Shown here one piece after another: positions 1 to 6,106 of a stretch of DNA of 9,178 nucleotides. Origin of the DNA: Minisyncoccota bacterium. Its GTDB lineage: Bacteria; Patescibacteriota; Minisyncoccia; UBA6257; HR35. Where the stretch lies: NCBI GenBank assembly GCA_937934285.1, contig CALHAT010000050.1, positions 1 to 9,178 of the forward strand, read 5' to 3'. A program made the translations under genes and the position numbers. The stretch's first letter is position 1, and every line of letters begins with the position of its first letter. The notes beneath the pieces were generated by a model. It was not told the origin of the DNA. It saw nothing but the letters and a program-made list of their open reading frames with translations, and made no database searches.

Positions 1-597
1 TTTGAAGAGGATTTATTGCACAATGAATTTAAAATTGATGGAAAACCAGATGAAGAAAAATTAAAACAGGCTGGAATCGAAAAGAAAGACGGGCATTATG
101 AATTTTACATCACACCTGATAAACTAAAAGATATTATTGATTTATGGTCAAGTACATATATTGAAATAGCAGGAGGTGAAGCTGGAATAAATAAACTTTT
201 AAAAGAAACAAAAGAATTACAAAAATCTTTATTGAAAGACGCGCCGCCAGAATTAAAAGATGCTCTAAGATCAATTGGTAACTTAATTGTTGGTTTAGAG
301 GAAAGATACCGAGATATAATAGAAACAGGAGCTTCCAAAGAAGAACTAGAAAAAATTAAGAAAGGTTTAGAGCAATGTAAAAAATTTTTAGAAAATCTAA
401 AGCCAGATGTTGATGAGTATAGAAAGACTAAAGATCAAAGCCTTTTGAGTCGAATAAGAAGAAAAATAAGTGATTTTTGGATAAATAATGGTTCGGTTGT
501 TCTTTCATCTCTTGGTCTTTGGGGACTTGCTATCGGCTGGTTTTTGCCTTTGTGGTTAATAGCGAAAATGTACAAAGAAATTGAAAAAAACATTTAA
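1..597 (+). CDS. Unidentified protein with C-terminal membrane segment, 5' partial
   Basis: I do not recognise this family. The frame is open to the left window edge, so the gene probably starts outside. A TTG at 16-18, five bases after GAGG (7-10), is an alternative start that would give 193 residues. Counting from that TTG, residues 1-155 are highly charged, rich in Lys and Glu, and mostly helix-forming, with likely coiled-coil stretches around 55-75 and 107-130. A basic patch (SRIRRK, 145-150) comes just before a single hydrophobic segment at about 161-183 (VVLSSLGLWGLAIGWFLPLWL...), followed by a short charged tail. That layout suggests a soluble helical domain anchored in the membrane at its C-terminus. 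The stop lies four bases before the -35 box of the tRNA-Lys promoter, so this gene appears to belong to a separate upstream unit. No enzymatic motif is visible and no function is proposed. Confidence 0.75.
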   Translation, partial: FEEDLLHNEFKIDGKPDEEKLKQAGIEKKDGHYEFYITPDKLKDIIDLWSSTYIEIAGGEAGINKLLKETKELQKSLLKDAPPELKDALRSIGNLIVGLEERYRDIIETGASKEELEKIKKGLEQCKKFLENLKPDVDEYRKTKDQSLLSRIRRKISDFWINNGSVVLSSLGLWGLAIGWFLPLWLIAKMYKEIEKNI

Positions 598-600
598 AAT

Positions 601-629
601 TTAACTTTATTTAATTTTTTTGTTATAAT
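601..629 (+). promoter_or_regulatory. Sigma-70-type promoter with extended -10 for tRNA-Lys
   Basis: A perfect TATAAT lies at 624-629. It is preceded by TG at 621-622 in the TGnTATAAT arrangement of an extended -10 element. Seventeen bases upstream is TTAACT (601-606), matching the -35 consensus at four of six positions. Transcription would start near G636, the first base of the tRNA-like leader repeat. In AT-rich DNA a TATAAT alone means little. The extended -10, the ideal spacing and the position just ahead of a tRNA gene make this one credible. Confidence 0.65.
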
Positions 630-635
630 AAATTT

Positions 636-653
636 GTTCGCCCCCATAGCTCA
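636..653 (+). repeat. Direct repeat copy 1: duplicate of the tRNA-Lys 5' end
   Basis: These 18 bases (GTTCGCCCCCATAGCTCA) are identical to 695-712, which cover the last four bases of the tRNA leader plus the acceptor 5' strand and the first part of the D arm of tRNA-Lys. Extending to 633-653 versus 692-712 gives 20 of 21 matches. The two copies start 59 bp apart. After the repeat the sequences diverge completely, so copy 1 is not a whole second tRNA: it has no anticodon arm, T arm or 3' acceptor strand. Confidence 0.9.
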
Positions 654-684
654 TCGGGCAATAAATTGCCCTCACAGCTATGGG
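643..684 (+). repeat. Two-part inverted repeat (hairpin) in the tRNA leader
   Basis: CCCATAGCT (643-651) is perfectly complementary to AGCTATGGG (676-684). Inside it, GGGCAA (656-661) pairs with TTGCCC (666-671) around a TAAA loop. A symmetric 4x4 internal loop (652-655 / 672-675) separates the two stems. Fifteen Watson-Crick pairs in 42 bases, many of them GC, stand out in this AT-rich DNA. The left arm is the duplicated tRNA 5' sequence. No T-run follows the right arm (next bases TTCTCACTTC), so it does not look like a standard intrinsic terminator. It would lie at the 5' end of the tRNA primary transcript and would be removed by RNase P processing. Confidence 0.8.
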
Positions 685-698
685 TTCTCACTTCGTTC

Positions 699-771
699 GC
701 CCCCATAGCTCAAGTGGTAGAGCAACGGCCTTTTAAGCCGGTGGTTGGAGGTTCGAGTCCTCCTGGGGGCA
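699..771 (+). tRNA. tRNA-Lys (anticodon TTT)
   Basis: The sequence folds into a full cloverleaf. Acceptor GCCCCCA (699-705) pairs with TGGGGGC (764-770). The D stem is GCTC/GAGC (708-711 / 720-723). The anticodon loop CTTTTAA (730-736) carries TTT at 732-734. The T stem GGAGG/CCTCC (747-751 / 759-763) closes the loop TTCGAGT. The discriminator base is A771, as usual for tRNA-Lys. The outermost anticodon-stem position is an A725/G741 mismatch, leaving four good pairs. The 3' CCA is not encoded (A771 is followed by CATC), so a CCA-adding enzyme is required. The gene sits downstream of a strong-looking promoter and an odd leader hairpin, and just before rplY with no terminator between. Confidence 0.95.
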
Positions 772-775
772 CATC

Positions 776-817
776 TTATCAAGAATCAGGAATCAAGATT
801 CAAGAATTAAGAAGAAA
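776..817 (+). repeat. Degenerate 7-bp tandem repeat (GAATCAA-like)
   Basis: Six consecutive heptamers can be read in register: TTATCAA (776), GAATCAG (783), GAATCAA (790), GATTCAA (797), GAATTAA (804) and GAAGAAA (811). After three extra bases (CAA), a seventh similar unit, GATTCAT, occupies 821-827 and contains the first two bases of the rplY start codon. The repeat fills nearly all of the 54-bp spacer between tRNA-Lys and rplY. It is purine-rich on the + strand. No promoter, terminator or convincing Shine-Dalgarno site is visible within it. Confidence 0.65.
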
Positions 818-825
818 CAAGATTC

Positions 826-1404
826 ATGATAAAGATTTATCTTCGAGAAGAAAAGGCAAATAAGATTAGAAGAGAAGGGAAAGTGCCCGGAGTAATTTAT
901 GGACCAAATATTGGATCTCAAAAAATTTATGCTGACGATAAAGATATTAAAACTTTATATAAAGAGCACGAGGGAGGTCTTTTTGAAATCTATTTTGAAG
1001 ATCAAAAAATGTCAGCAATTTTACGAGAAATTCAAATACACCCTCTTACTAATCAAATAATTCATTTCGATCTTTATGTTCCCAGTTTAAGTAAAAAAGT
1101 TACTACTACAATTCCAATAGAGTTTGTTGGCGAAGCGCCGGTTACCAAGAAAGGAGGTGTTTTAAATTTTGGCTTACATGAATTGGATATAGAAGCTTTT
1201 CCCCAAGATTTACCTGAAAAAATTGTTATAGACCTTTCTTTGTTGAATGAAATAGGCGAAACCATTTATGTTAAAGACTTAAAAATATCATCCAAGATCA
1301 AAGTTTTATTGGAAGAAAATACGCCTATTGTTTCAGTCATTAAAGAACGAGAAGAAAAATTCCTTGAGGAGCCTCCAACCTCTTTGGAATCTTCCAATGA
1401 TTAA
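826..1404 (+). CDS. rplY: Large-subunit ribosomal protein L25, CTC (general stress) form
   Basis: L25 binds 5S rRNA in the large ribosomal subunit. This 192-residue protein has the two-domain CTC form. The N-terminal 5S-binding domain (about 1-86) shows the family pattern RREGKVPGVIYGP (15-27) and LREIQIHPLTNQIIHFDLY (66-84). The C-terminal TL5/CTC domain (about 88-175) includes IPIEFVGEAPVTKKGGVLN (96-114) and ends in KVLLEENTPIVSVI. A short acidic tail follows. The ATG at 826 gives an N-terminus slightly shorter than usual before the RREG motif, but no upstream in-frame extension fits better. Only weak purine runs (GAAGAAA, 811-817) could serve as a ribosome site. It follows tRNA-Lys by 54 bp and overlaps the next gene by 8 bp, so the two proteins are probably made from one message. 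Confidence 0.95.
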   Translation: MIKIYLREEKANKIRREGKVPGVIYGPNIGSQKIYADDKDIKTLYKEHEGGLFEIYFEDQKMSAILREIQIHPLTNQIIHFDLYVPSLSKKVTTTIPIEFVGEAPVTKKGGVLNFGLHELDIEAFPQDLPEKIVIDLSLLNEIGETIYVKDLKISSKIKVLLEENTPIVSVIKEREEKFLEEPPTSLESSND

Positions 1405-2794
1405 GATAGAGGACATAAAAAATAAAGACTACCAAAAATTTTTTGAATTTAAAAACAAGAGGATAAATAAACTTTACCTACCTGTCGTTAGTTATAAATT
1501 AGTAATAATTTTATTTTTTATTATTTTTTCTTTTAATGTAGTAGCCGCGCCTCTTTCTCTCCCTTCATCCCAGTTAAATCCAGAAATTCGAAAGCAAAAA
1601 GAATCTTTAGAACAAGAACTTCAAAAGGTTTTAAAACAAATTGAAGAATATAAAAATACTATTAAAAATATTCGCAGTCAGAAAAGATCTATCCAGAATG
1701 AAATTAAAATAGTTGAGACAAATATTAAAAAAATTGAAGCTGAAATAAAAGCTATTAATTTAAATATCGAAAGATTAAATAGGAAAATTGCCGAGACTAA
1801 AAAATCGATAAAATTAACTGAAGATAAAATTGTTCGTTCGAAAGAGATTCTAGTAGCAGCTTTAAGATATTATTATCAAACAAGACAAAGAAATATTATG
1901 GAAGTTTTTTTAGCAGGAGCTCGACTCTCAGATTATTTTAATAATTTTTTCTATCTTCAGAAGCTTCAGGAACAAATTAATCAAGAAATTGATAATCTTA
2001 AAAATCTAAATTATAGATTAAATAAACAAAAATTGAGTTTAGAGGAAGAATTAGATGAACAAAATAGTCTTTTGTCATTATCAAAAGTGAAACATGTAGA
2101 GCTTCAAGATTTAAAGAACCAGAAACAACTTCTTTTAGCTCAAGCTCAAAAACAAGAATCTGAATATCAGCAAAAATTAACCGATGCTGAAAAAACAGCA
2201 GCTCAAATAAGAGAACAACTTTATCGTTTAGCCGGTGGTGGTGCGCCGATAACTTTTGGTCAAGCTTATGAGTATGCCAAAATCGCTGAAAGATATACTG
2301 GTATAAGACCAGCTTTTTTATTAGCGGTTTTGCATTATGAATCAAGAATTGGTCAAAATGTTGGTACTTGTCATTACAAAGATGCTATGAAGCCATCAGA
2401 ACAGCCAATCTTTGAGCAAATTGTTCGTGAACTTGGCTTAGATCCCAACAGAGTTCCTGTTTCTTGTAAACCTTGGTATGGTTGGGGAGGAGCTATGGGT
2501 CCAGCTCAATTTATTCCTTCAACTTGGATGGCTTATCGCGATCGGGTTGCAAAAATAACTGGTAATAATCCACCATCGCCTTGGAATATTTTAGATTCAT
2601 TTATTGCGGCAGCTATAAAATTAACCGATTCCGGAGCTGCTTCTCGAAATTATCAAGATGAATGGAAAGCAGCAATGATTTATTTTGCGGGTTCAAATTG
2701 GAACAAACCGTCACTGAGATTTTATGGTGATGATGTTATGACTATTGCTCAAAGGTTTGAAACTGATATCCGGATTTTAGAAAGAAGTAGATAA
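1397..2794 (+). CDS. Secreted coiled-coil protein with C-terminal lytic transglycosylase domain
   Basis: The likely role is cleavage of peptidoglycan glycan strands outside the membrane. The ATG at 1397 gives 465 residues and an 8-bp overlap with rplY (ATGATTAA). A longer frame running back to 1328 would lie inside rplY and is unlikely. An unusually long charged N-terminus (1-33) precedes a hydrophobic signal or anchor segment (about 34-51, ending VVAAP). Residues 60-275 form a long Lys/Glu/Gln-rich coiled coil. It is interrupted at about 152-192 by a hinge (LVAALRYYYQTRQRNIMEVFL...) resembling EnvC/PcsB/CwlO proteins. Residues 285-465 resemble the MltB-type SLT_2 fold: HYESRIG with candidate catalytic Glu315, GAMGPAQFIPSTW (365-377) and PWNILDSFIAAAIKL (395-409). 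Cys325 and Cys357 could form a disulphide. No terminator separates it from the convergent debranching-enzyme gene, with which it shares 53 bp. Confidence 0.85.
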   Translation: MIKIEDIKNKDYQKFFEFKNKRINKLYLPVVSYKLVIILFFIIFSFNVVAAPLSLPSSQLNPEIRKQKESLEQELQKVLKQIEEYKNTIKNIRSQKRSIQNEIKIVETNIKKIEAEIKAINLNIERLNRKIAETKKSIKLTEDKIVRSKEILVAALRYYYQTRQRNIMEVFLAGARLSDYFNNFFYLQKLQEQINQEIDNLKNLNYRLNKQKLSLEEELDEQNSLLSLSKVKHVELQDLKNQKQLLLAQAQKQESEYQQKLTDAEKTAAQIREQLYRLAGGGAPITFGQAYEYAKIAERYTGIRPAFLLAVLHYESRIGQNVGTCHYKDAMKPSEQPIFEQIVRELGLDPNRVPVSCKPWYGWGGAMGPAQFIPSTWMAYRDRVAKITGNNPPSPWNILDSFIAAAIKLTDSGAASRNYQDEWKAAMIYFAGSNWNKPSLRFYGDDVMTIAQRFETDIRILERSR

Positions 2795-4358
2795 GACTAG
2801 CGATTGACCAAAGTTGGATCAAAGAGCCTTCACTTCTTCTCTCTTTAGCACTACTTATTTCGCTCGAGTATCCTAAAGCCCCATCAACAAATAAATCATT
2901 TAAACTTGCCTTAATAATTTTTTCAATAATATCTTTGTATTTTTGGGGATTTATTTTAGTTAGAGCGTAGGCTATTAAATTGTTCAGAAAATACCAAGAG
3001 TTTCCTTGATGATACGCCTTAGAGAGTTCACCATCATCTTCATCTTTAAAATTAATGTCATTTTGGGGTAAAGTACTAAAACCACCCCAATTAAGAAAAT
3101 TTGTCTTAATTAATTTATCAAAATATCTTTCCCATTCTTTTAGAGAAAAAATATCTTCTAAGAATAGAAAAGCAAAGATTAAATTTATATCTGAGTGATT
3201 GTTTTTTATTTGGGCAATTAATCTTTCTTCGCGATAACCGGCTTCTTCAACATAAAATTTATTCTCTTTAGCAAATTTTCTTAAAACTCTCAAATATAAA
3301 CTTTCAATTTCCAAAGCAGTTTTTCTTTCTAAGGTATCCATCCAGGTTGAATAAGCAGGCAAATCCAATTCGTTATTTTTTATAAATTTTTCTTTCCAAA
3401 ATTGAAAATACTTTTCTAAAAGAGTAAAATGACTATGGAAAAAAACTTTATTTAAGTTTAAGACCAAAAGGAGGAAAGTATCGGCTGCTAAACCTTGTTG
3501 TCCCTCATTAATTATTTGTTTATTTAAAAGCCAGATATTTTCTAAATTATTAATATAAAATTTTAATCTTTTCTCTAAGAATTCTTCCCGCAAAGTATCT
3601 TTTAAAAGATATAAACTTAAAAGTTCATCGCGTAACCAATTTTCATAGAACCAAGGGAAACCAGCGGCTAAATAGTTATCTAAAACCAAAGCGTTAATTC
3701 TGAAAAGAAGAAAATCGCAAAATAAATTTTGACTTTTAAAGATAATTTCAGATTTTTTTTGAAGAATTTGCGGTTGAACTATTTTTATTTTTAACTCTCT
3801 AACTTTACCAAAGATTCCGTCTAAGACCCACCAAGATGATGGTGGCGAATTTCTTTTTTCATCATAAGTCATTTTTTTTAAAATCCAAGTCTGCCGAACT
3901 TCTAGAGGGGAATCAGCCTCAACTAAAATTTTGACAAAACCATTATTCTCTAAAAACTCTTCAACGGTTAGACAACAAGAAGATATTTTTTTAATTTCAA
4001 TTTTTCTTTTTTCCGGTTCATTTTTAAAAATCTTTTTAAAATCAAAGGTTAAATTTATATTTTGCCAGGAAGAAAAAGTGATTTCTAAAGAGTCAGGATT
4101 TAGTTTCAAATAGGCTTGGTTATTTTTAAAAAAGAAGATAATTTCTTGGGTACTTAAGATATAACCTTCCAGAATTTCATCATAAAAATTGATATCATCT
4201 AAAAATCTCAAAGCCTGGTTTTCAAAAAGTAAAAAACCCCCGAAATATCTGCTTTTTTTATTAGGCGAGTAAAGAAACCAAAGATTTTGATTTTTAAGGA
4301 AAAAAATATCTGATAAAGCTTTAAAATTTTTATCAATTTCTTGATAAGTAACCTTCAT
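2742..4358 (-). CDS. GH15-like / amylo-alpha-1,6-glucosidase family glycogen debranching enzyme
   Basis: The likely role is hydrolysis of alpha-1,6 branch points in glycogen in the cytoplasm. The 538-residue protein has a beta-rich N-terminal part (about 1-200, weakly conserved) and an (alpha/alpha)6-type catalytic part. Recognisable segments, in order, are AAGFPWFYENWLRDE (231-245, with Asp244), STWMDTLE (337-344), AYHQGNSWYFLNN (448-460, compare YHQGTVWPWL in the family), and SSEI (498-501) followed by EGSLIQLWSIA (510-520, compare the family's AQAWS block). It is shorter than typical bacterial debranching enzymes, mainly at the N-terminus. The first motif differs from the usual PWFxxWGRD by one extra residue and Leu for Gly. 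The ATG overlaps the glycogen synthase stop by four bases (ATGA), a sign of coupled translation. The 3' end overlaps the convergent transglycosylase gene by 53 bp. Confidence 0.85.
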   Translation of the reverse strand: MKVTYQEIDKNFKALSDIFFLKNQNLWFLYSPNKKSRYFGGFLLFENQALRFLDDINFYDEILEGYILSTQEIIFFFKNNQAYLKLNPDSLEITFSSWQNINLTFDFKKIFKNEPEKRKIEIKKISSCCLTVEEFLENNGFVKILVEADSPLEVRQTWILKKMTYDEKRNSPPSSWWVLDGIFGKVRELKIKIVQPQILQKKSEIIFKSQNLFCDFLLFRINALVLDNYLAAGFPWFYENWLRDELLSLYLLKDTLREEFLEKRLKFYINNLENIWLLNKQIINEGQQGLAADTFLLLVLNLNKVFFHSHFTLLEKYFQFWKEKFIKNNELDLPAYSTWMDTLERKTALEIESLYLRVLRKFAKENKFYVEEAGYREERLIAQIKNNHSDINLIFAFLFLEDIFSLKEWERYFDKLIKTNFLNWGGFSTLPQNDINFKDEDDGELSKAYHQGNSWYFLNNLIAYALTKINPQKYKDIIEKIIKASLNDLFVDGALGYSSEISSAKERRSEGSLIQLWSIASLIYFFLKSGYQFQTFEQ

Positions 4359-6106
4359 TCTTTTAGAAGTTTTTCATAAACATTTAAGTAATTTTTAATT
4401 AATTCTTCCCAATCAAAATGAGAAGCTAATCTTCTTGCTTCATATTTATTCTGGATTCTTTCGGATCTTGACATTAAGACTATTTTTAGGAAAATCTCCG
4501 TTAAATCATCAATAACCTCGCTTTCTTTTCGACCCTTTCTTTCCAAAATGAAAAGACCTGGATGTTCGAAAGAAAGAAGGCCCTTTTCTTTTATATAACT
4601 GGCAAAACCAGTTAAATCAGAGGTAACCGCCATTACTCCTCCAGCTAAAGTTTCTAAAGGCGTATAACCCCACGGTTCGTAAAAAGAAGGGAAAATTCCT
4701 AAGTGGGAACCATTGACTGCCTCATAATAATCTAAATTCAAAAATCCATCAGCTGAGTTTAAATAAATAGGGTAGAGAATAACTTTTACTTTATCTTCTT
4801 CAGCATTATTTAGTCCGGCTTTTTTAAGAAGATCTAAAAATTCATTAGCCGGATTTAAAAGATGGGTTGATTTAGGAATTTCTTTACCGATTTTAATTCG
4901 ACTTAAAATCTTTCTTATTTCCAAAATTTCTTCGTTATTAAAAATATCTTTAATTGGTTTCTGATGAATTAAAAAATGTAAAATGCGTGAGTGGATTTCT
5001 TTACTGAGATTTTCTAAATAATGTTCTAAACTTTGATAAGTGATTAAATTTTCTAAAACACTATGATCAATATCTATAAATTCTTGCGGAACAAAAACAA
5101 AAAGATATATATTTTTATTAATATTTTTATTTTTTAAAGTTTTATTTAACTGACCTAAAGCAAGAAGAGTGATATCAAAACCTTTATTTTTAATTTCTTT
5201 ACGACCACTAATGAAGAAAATTAAGGAATTCTGAACAGGACAATGTTTTTTAAAATAAGGCGAAAAAAAATAAAGGATAAAATCTAAAATTCGAGATTTA
5301 TTTTTTTGATGTTGAGTCGCAATTTCTTCAAAGGTTGGGAATTTTTTTAAGTCAATTCCATTTGGTAAAATGTTATCAGCTTTTCTTCCTAAAAATTTTT
5401 CTACTTCCCAAGCAGTAAGATAGCTTATTGTTGTTAAAATCTTCGAAAATTTAGCTGAATACTTTTCTATTCCATGTTTAGCTTCAATGCCTAAATCATA
5501 AGCTATTTTTTGAGGATCAATGTATTCTTCCCAAAAATTTATACCTATACCAGCCAGGGTTCGACCTAAAACTGTAGCATGAGTTGTGAAAATTGTTTTT
5601 AAATTATAATCTTTTAAAAATAATATTGTGGCTCCACTTAACCATTCATGAAAATGGAAGATCGAGTCCCGGCACCCCATTTTGATTAATTCTTTTATAA
5701 ATTCACTAACCGCTTTTGACCAGGCTACGGGTTCGTCATAATCACGGCTAGTTCTTAAACTGTCAATACCAAATTTTTCCCAAAGTTCATACTTAATACT
5801 ATTAATTTCATGTAAATATTTTTGAAAATCGATTAAGAAGCCATTTGGTAAACCATTAACTAGCCATTCGCCGTAGTATATAATAAGACCCCTTTTTTGC
5901 AAATTATTAATGATCTCTTTAAATTCTCCTGAAGGTTCTAAAATTCGAAAATCATTATGACTTTTTGCTCCTAAATAAGGACCCACAACAAAATAATTTT
6001 TTCCATAATGATTTTTAATATAACCAGCTTTACTTGATAAAACTGTATAAATTCCTCCAATTTTGTTACCTACTTCCCAGCTAATTTCGAAAAGATACTT
6101 TGACAT
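4355..6106 (-). CDS. GT3-family (eukaryote-like) glycogen synthase
   Basis: The enzyme should add glucose from a nucleotide sugar, UDP-glucose in characterised GT3 enzymes, to the non-reducing ends of alpha-1,4-glucan. The 583-residue protein follows animal and yeast glycogen synthase along most of its length, not bacterial GlgA (GT5). Matching segments are LFEISWEVGNKIGGIYTVLSSKA (5-27), FHFHEWLSGA (150-159), TIFTTHATVLGR (171-182), ADNILPNGIDLKKF (243-256), FFISGRKEIKNKGFD (297-311), DKVKVILYPIYL (438-449) and GSHLGIFPSFYEPWGYTPLE (466-485). The last contains the retaining-GT-B E-x7-E pair, Glu477 and Glu485. The eukaryotic arginine-rich regulatory helix is only partly kept (SRSERIQNKYEARRL, 546-560). 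The ATG at 6106 gives a 26-bp overlap with the GH57 gene; no Shine-Dalgarno site is obvious. The stop overlaps the debranching-enzyme start. Family assignment is confident; donor specificity is inferred. Confidence 0.95.
   Translation of the reverse strand: MSKYLFEISWEVGNKIGGIYTVLSSKAGYIKNHYGKNYFVVGPYLGAKSHNDFRILEPSGEFKEIINNLQKRGLIIYYGEWLVNGLPNGFLIDFQKYLHEINSIKYELWEKFGIDSLRTSRDYDEPVAWSKAVSEFIKELIKMGCRDSIFHFHEWLSGATILFLKDYNLKTIFTTHATVLGRTLAGIGINFWEEYIDPQKIAYDLGIEAKHGIEKYSAKFSKILTTISYLTAWEVEKFLGRKADNILPNGIDLKKFPTFEEIATQHQKNKSRILDFILYFFSPYFKKHCPVQNSLIFFISGRKEIKNKGFDITLLALGQLNKTLKNKNINKNIYLFVFVPQEFIDIDHSVLENLITYQSLEHYLENLSKEIHSRILHFLIHQKPIKDIFNNEEILEIRKILSRIKIGKEIPKSTHLLNPANEFLDLLKKAGLNNAEEDKVKVILYPIYLNSADGFLNLDYYEAVNGSHLGIFPSFYEPWGYTPLETLAGGVMAVTSDLTGFASYIKEKGLLSFEHPGLFILERKGRKESEVIDDLTEIFLKIVLMSRSERIQNKYEARRLASHFDWEELIKNYLNVYEKLLKE

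Noticed and set aside
643..684. Leader hairpin as an intrinsic terminator or T-box riboswitch
   Set aside because: No T-tract follows the stem, and none of the conserved T-box elements is present; the downstream gene is a tRNA, not an aminoacyl-tRNA synthetase.
636..684. A second, degenerate tRNA gene
   Set aside because: Only the acceptor 5' strand and the beginning of the D arm match; anticodon arm, T arm and 3' acceptor strand are absent.
666..863. A 65-codon + strand open frame running through tRNA-Lys into rplY
   Set aside because: Its translation is the tRNA gene and the out-of-frame start of rplY; it has no protein-like features and is explained by the tRNA.
1328..1396. N-terminal extension of the transglycosylase gene into rplY
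   Set aside because: It would overlap rplY by 77 bp and place 23 extra residues before an already long N-region; the ATG at 1397 overlaps only the rplY stop.
2804..2822. Imperfect hairpin (TTGACCAA / TTGGATCAA) near the convergent gene ends, as a possible terminator
   Set aside because: The stem is short with a bulge and a tiny loop, has no T-run on either side, and lies within debranching-enzyme codons.
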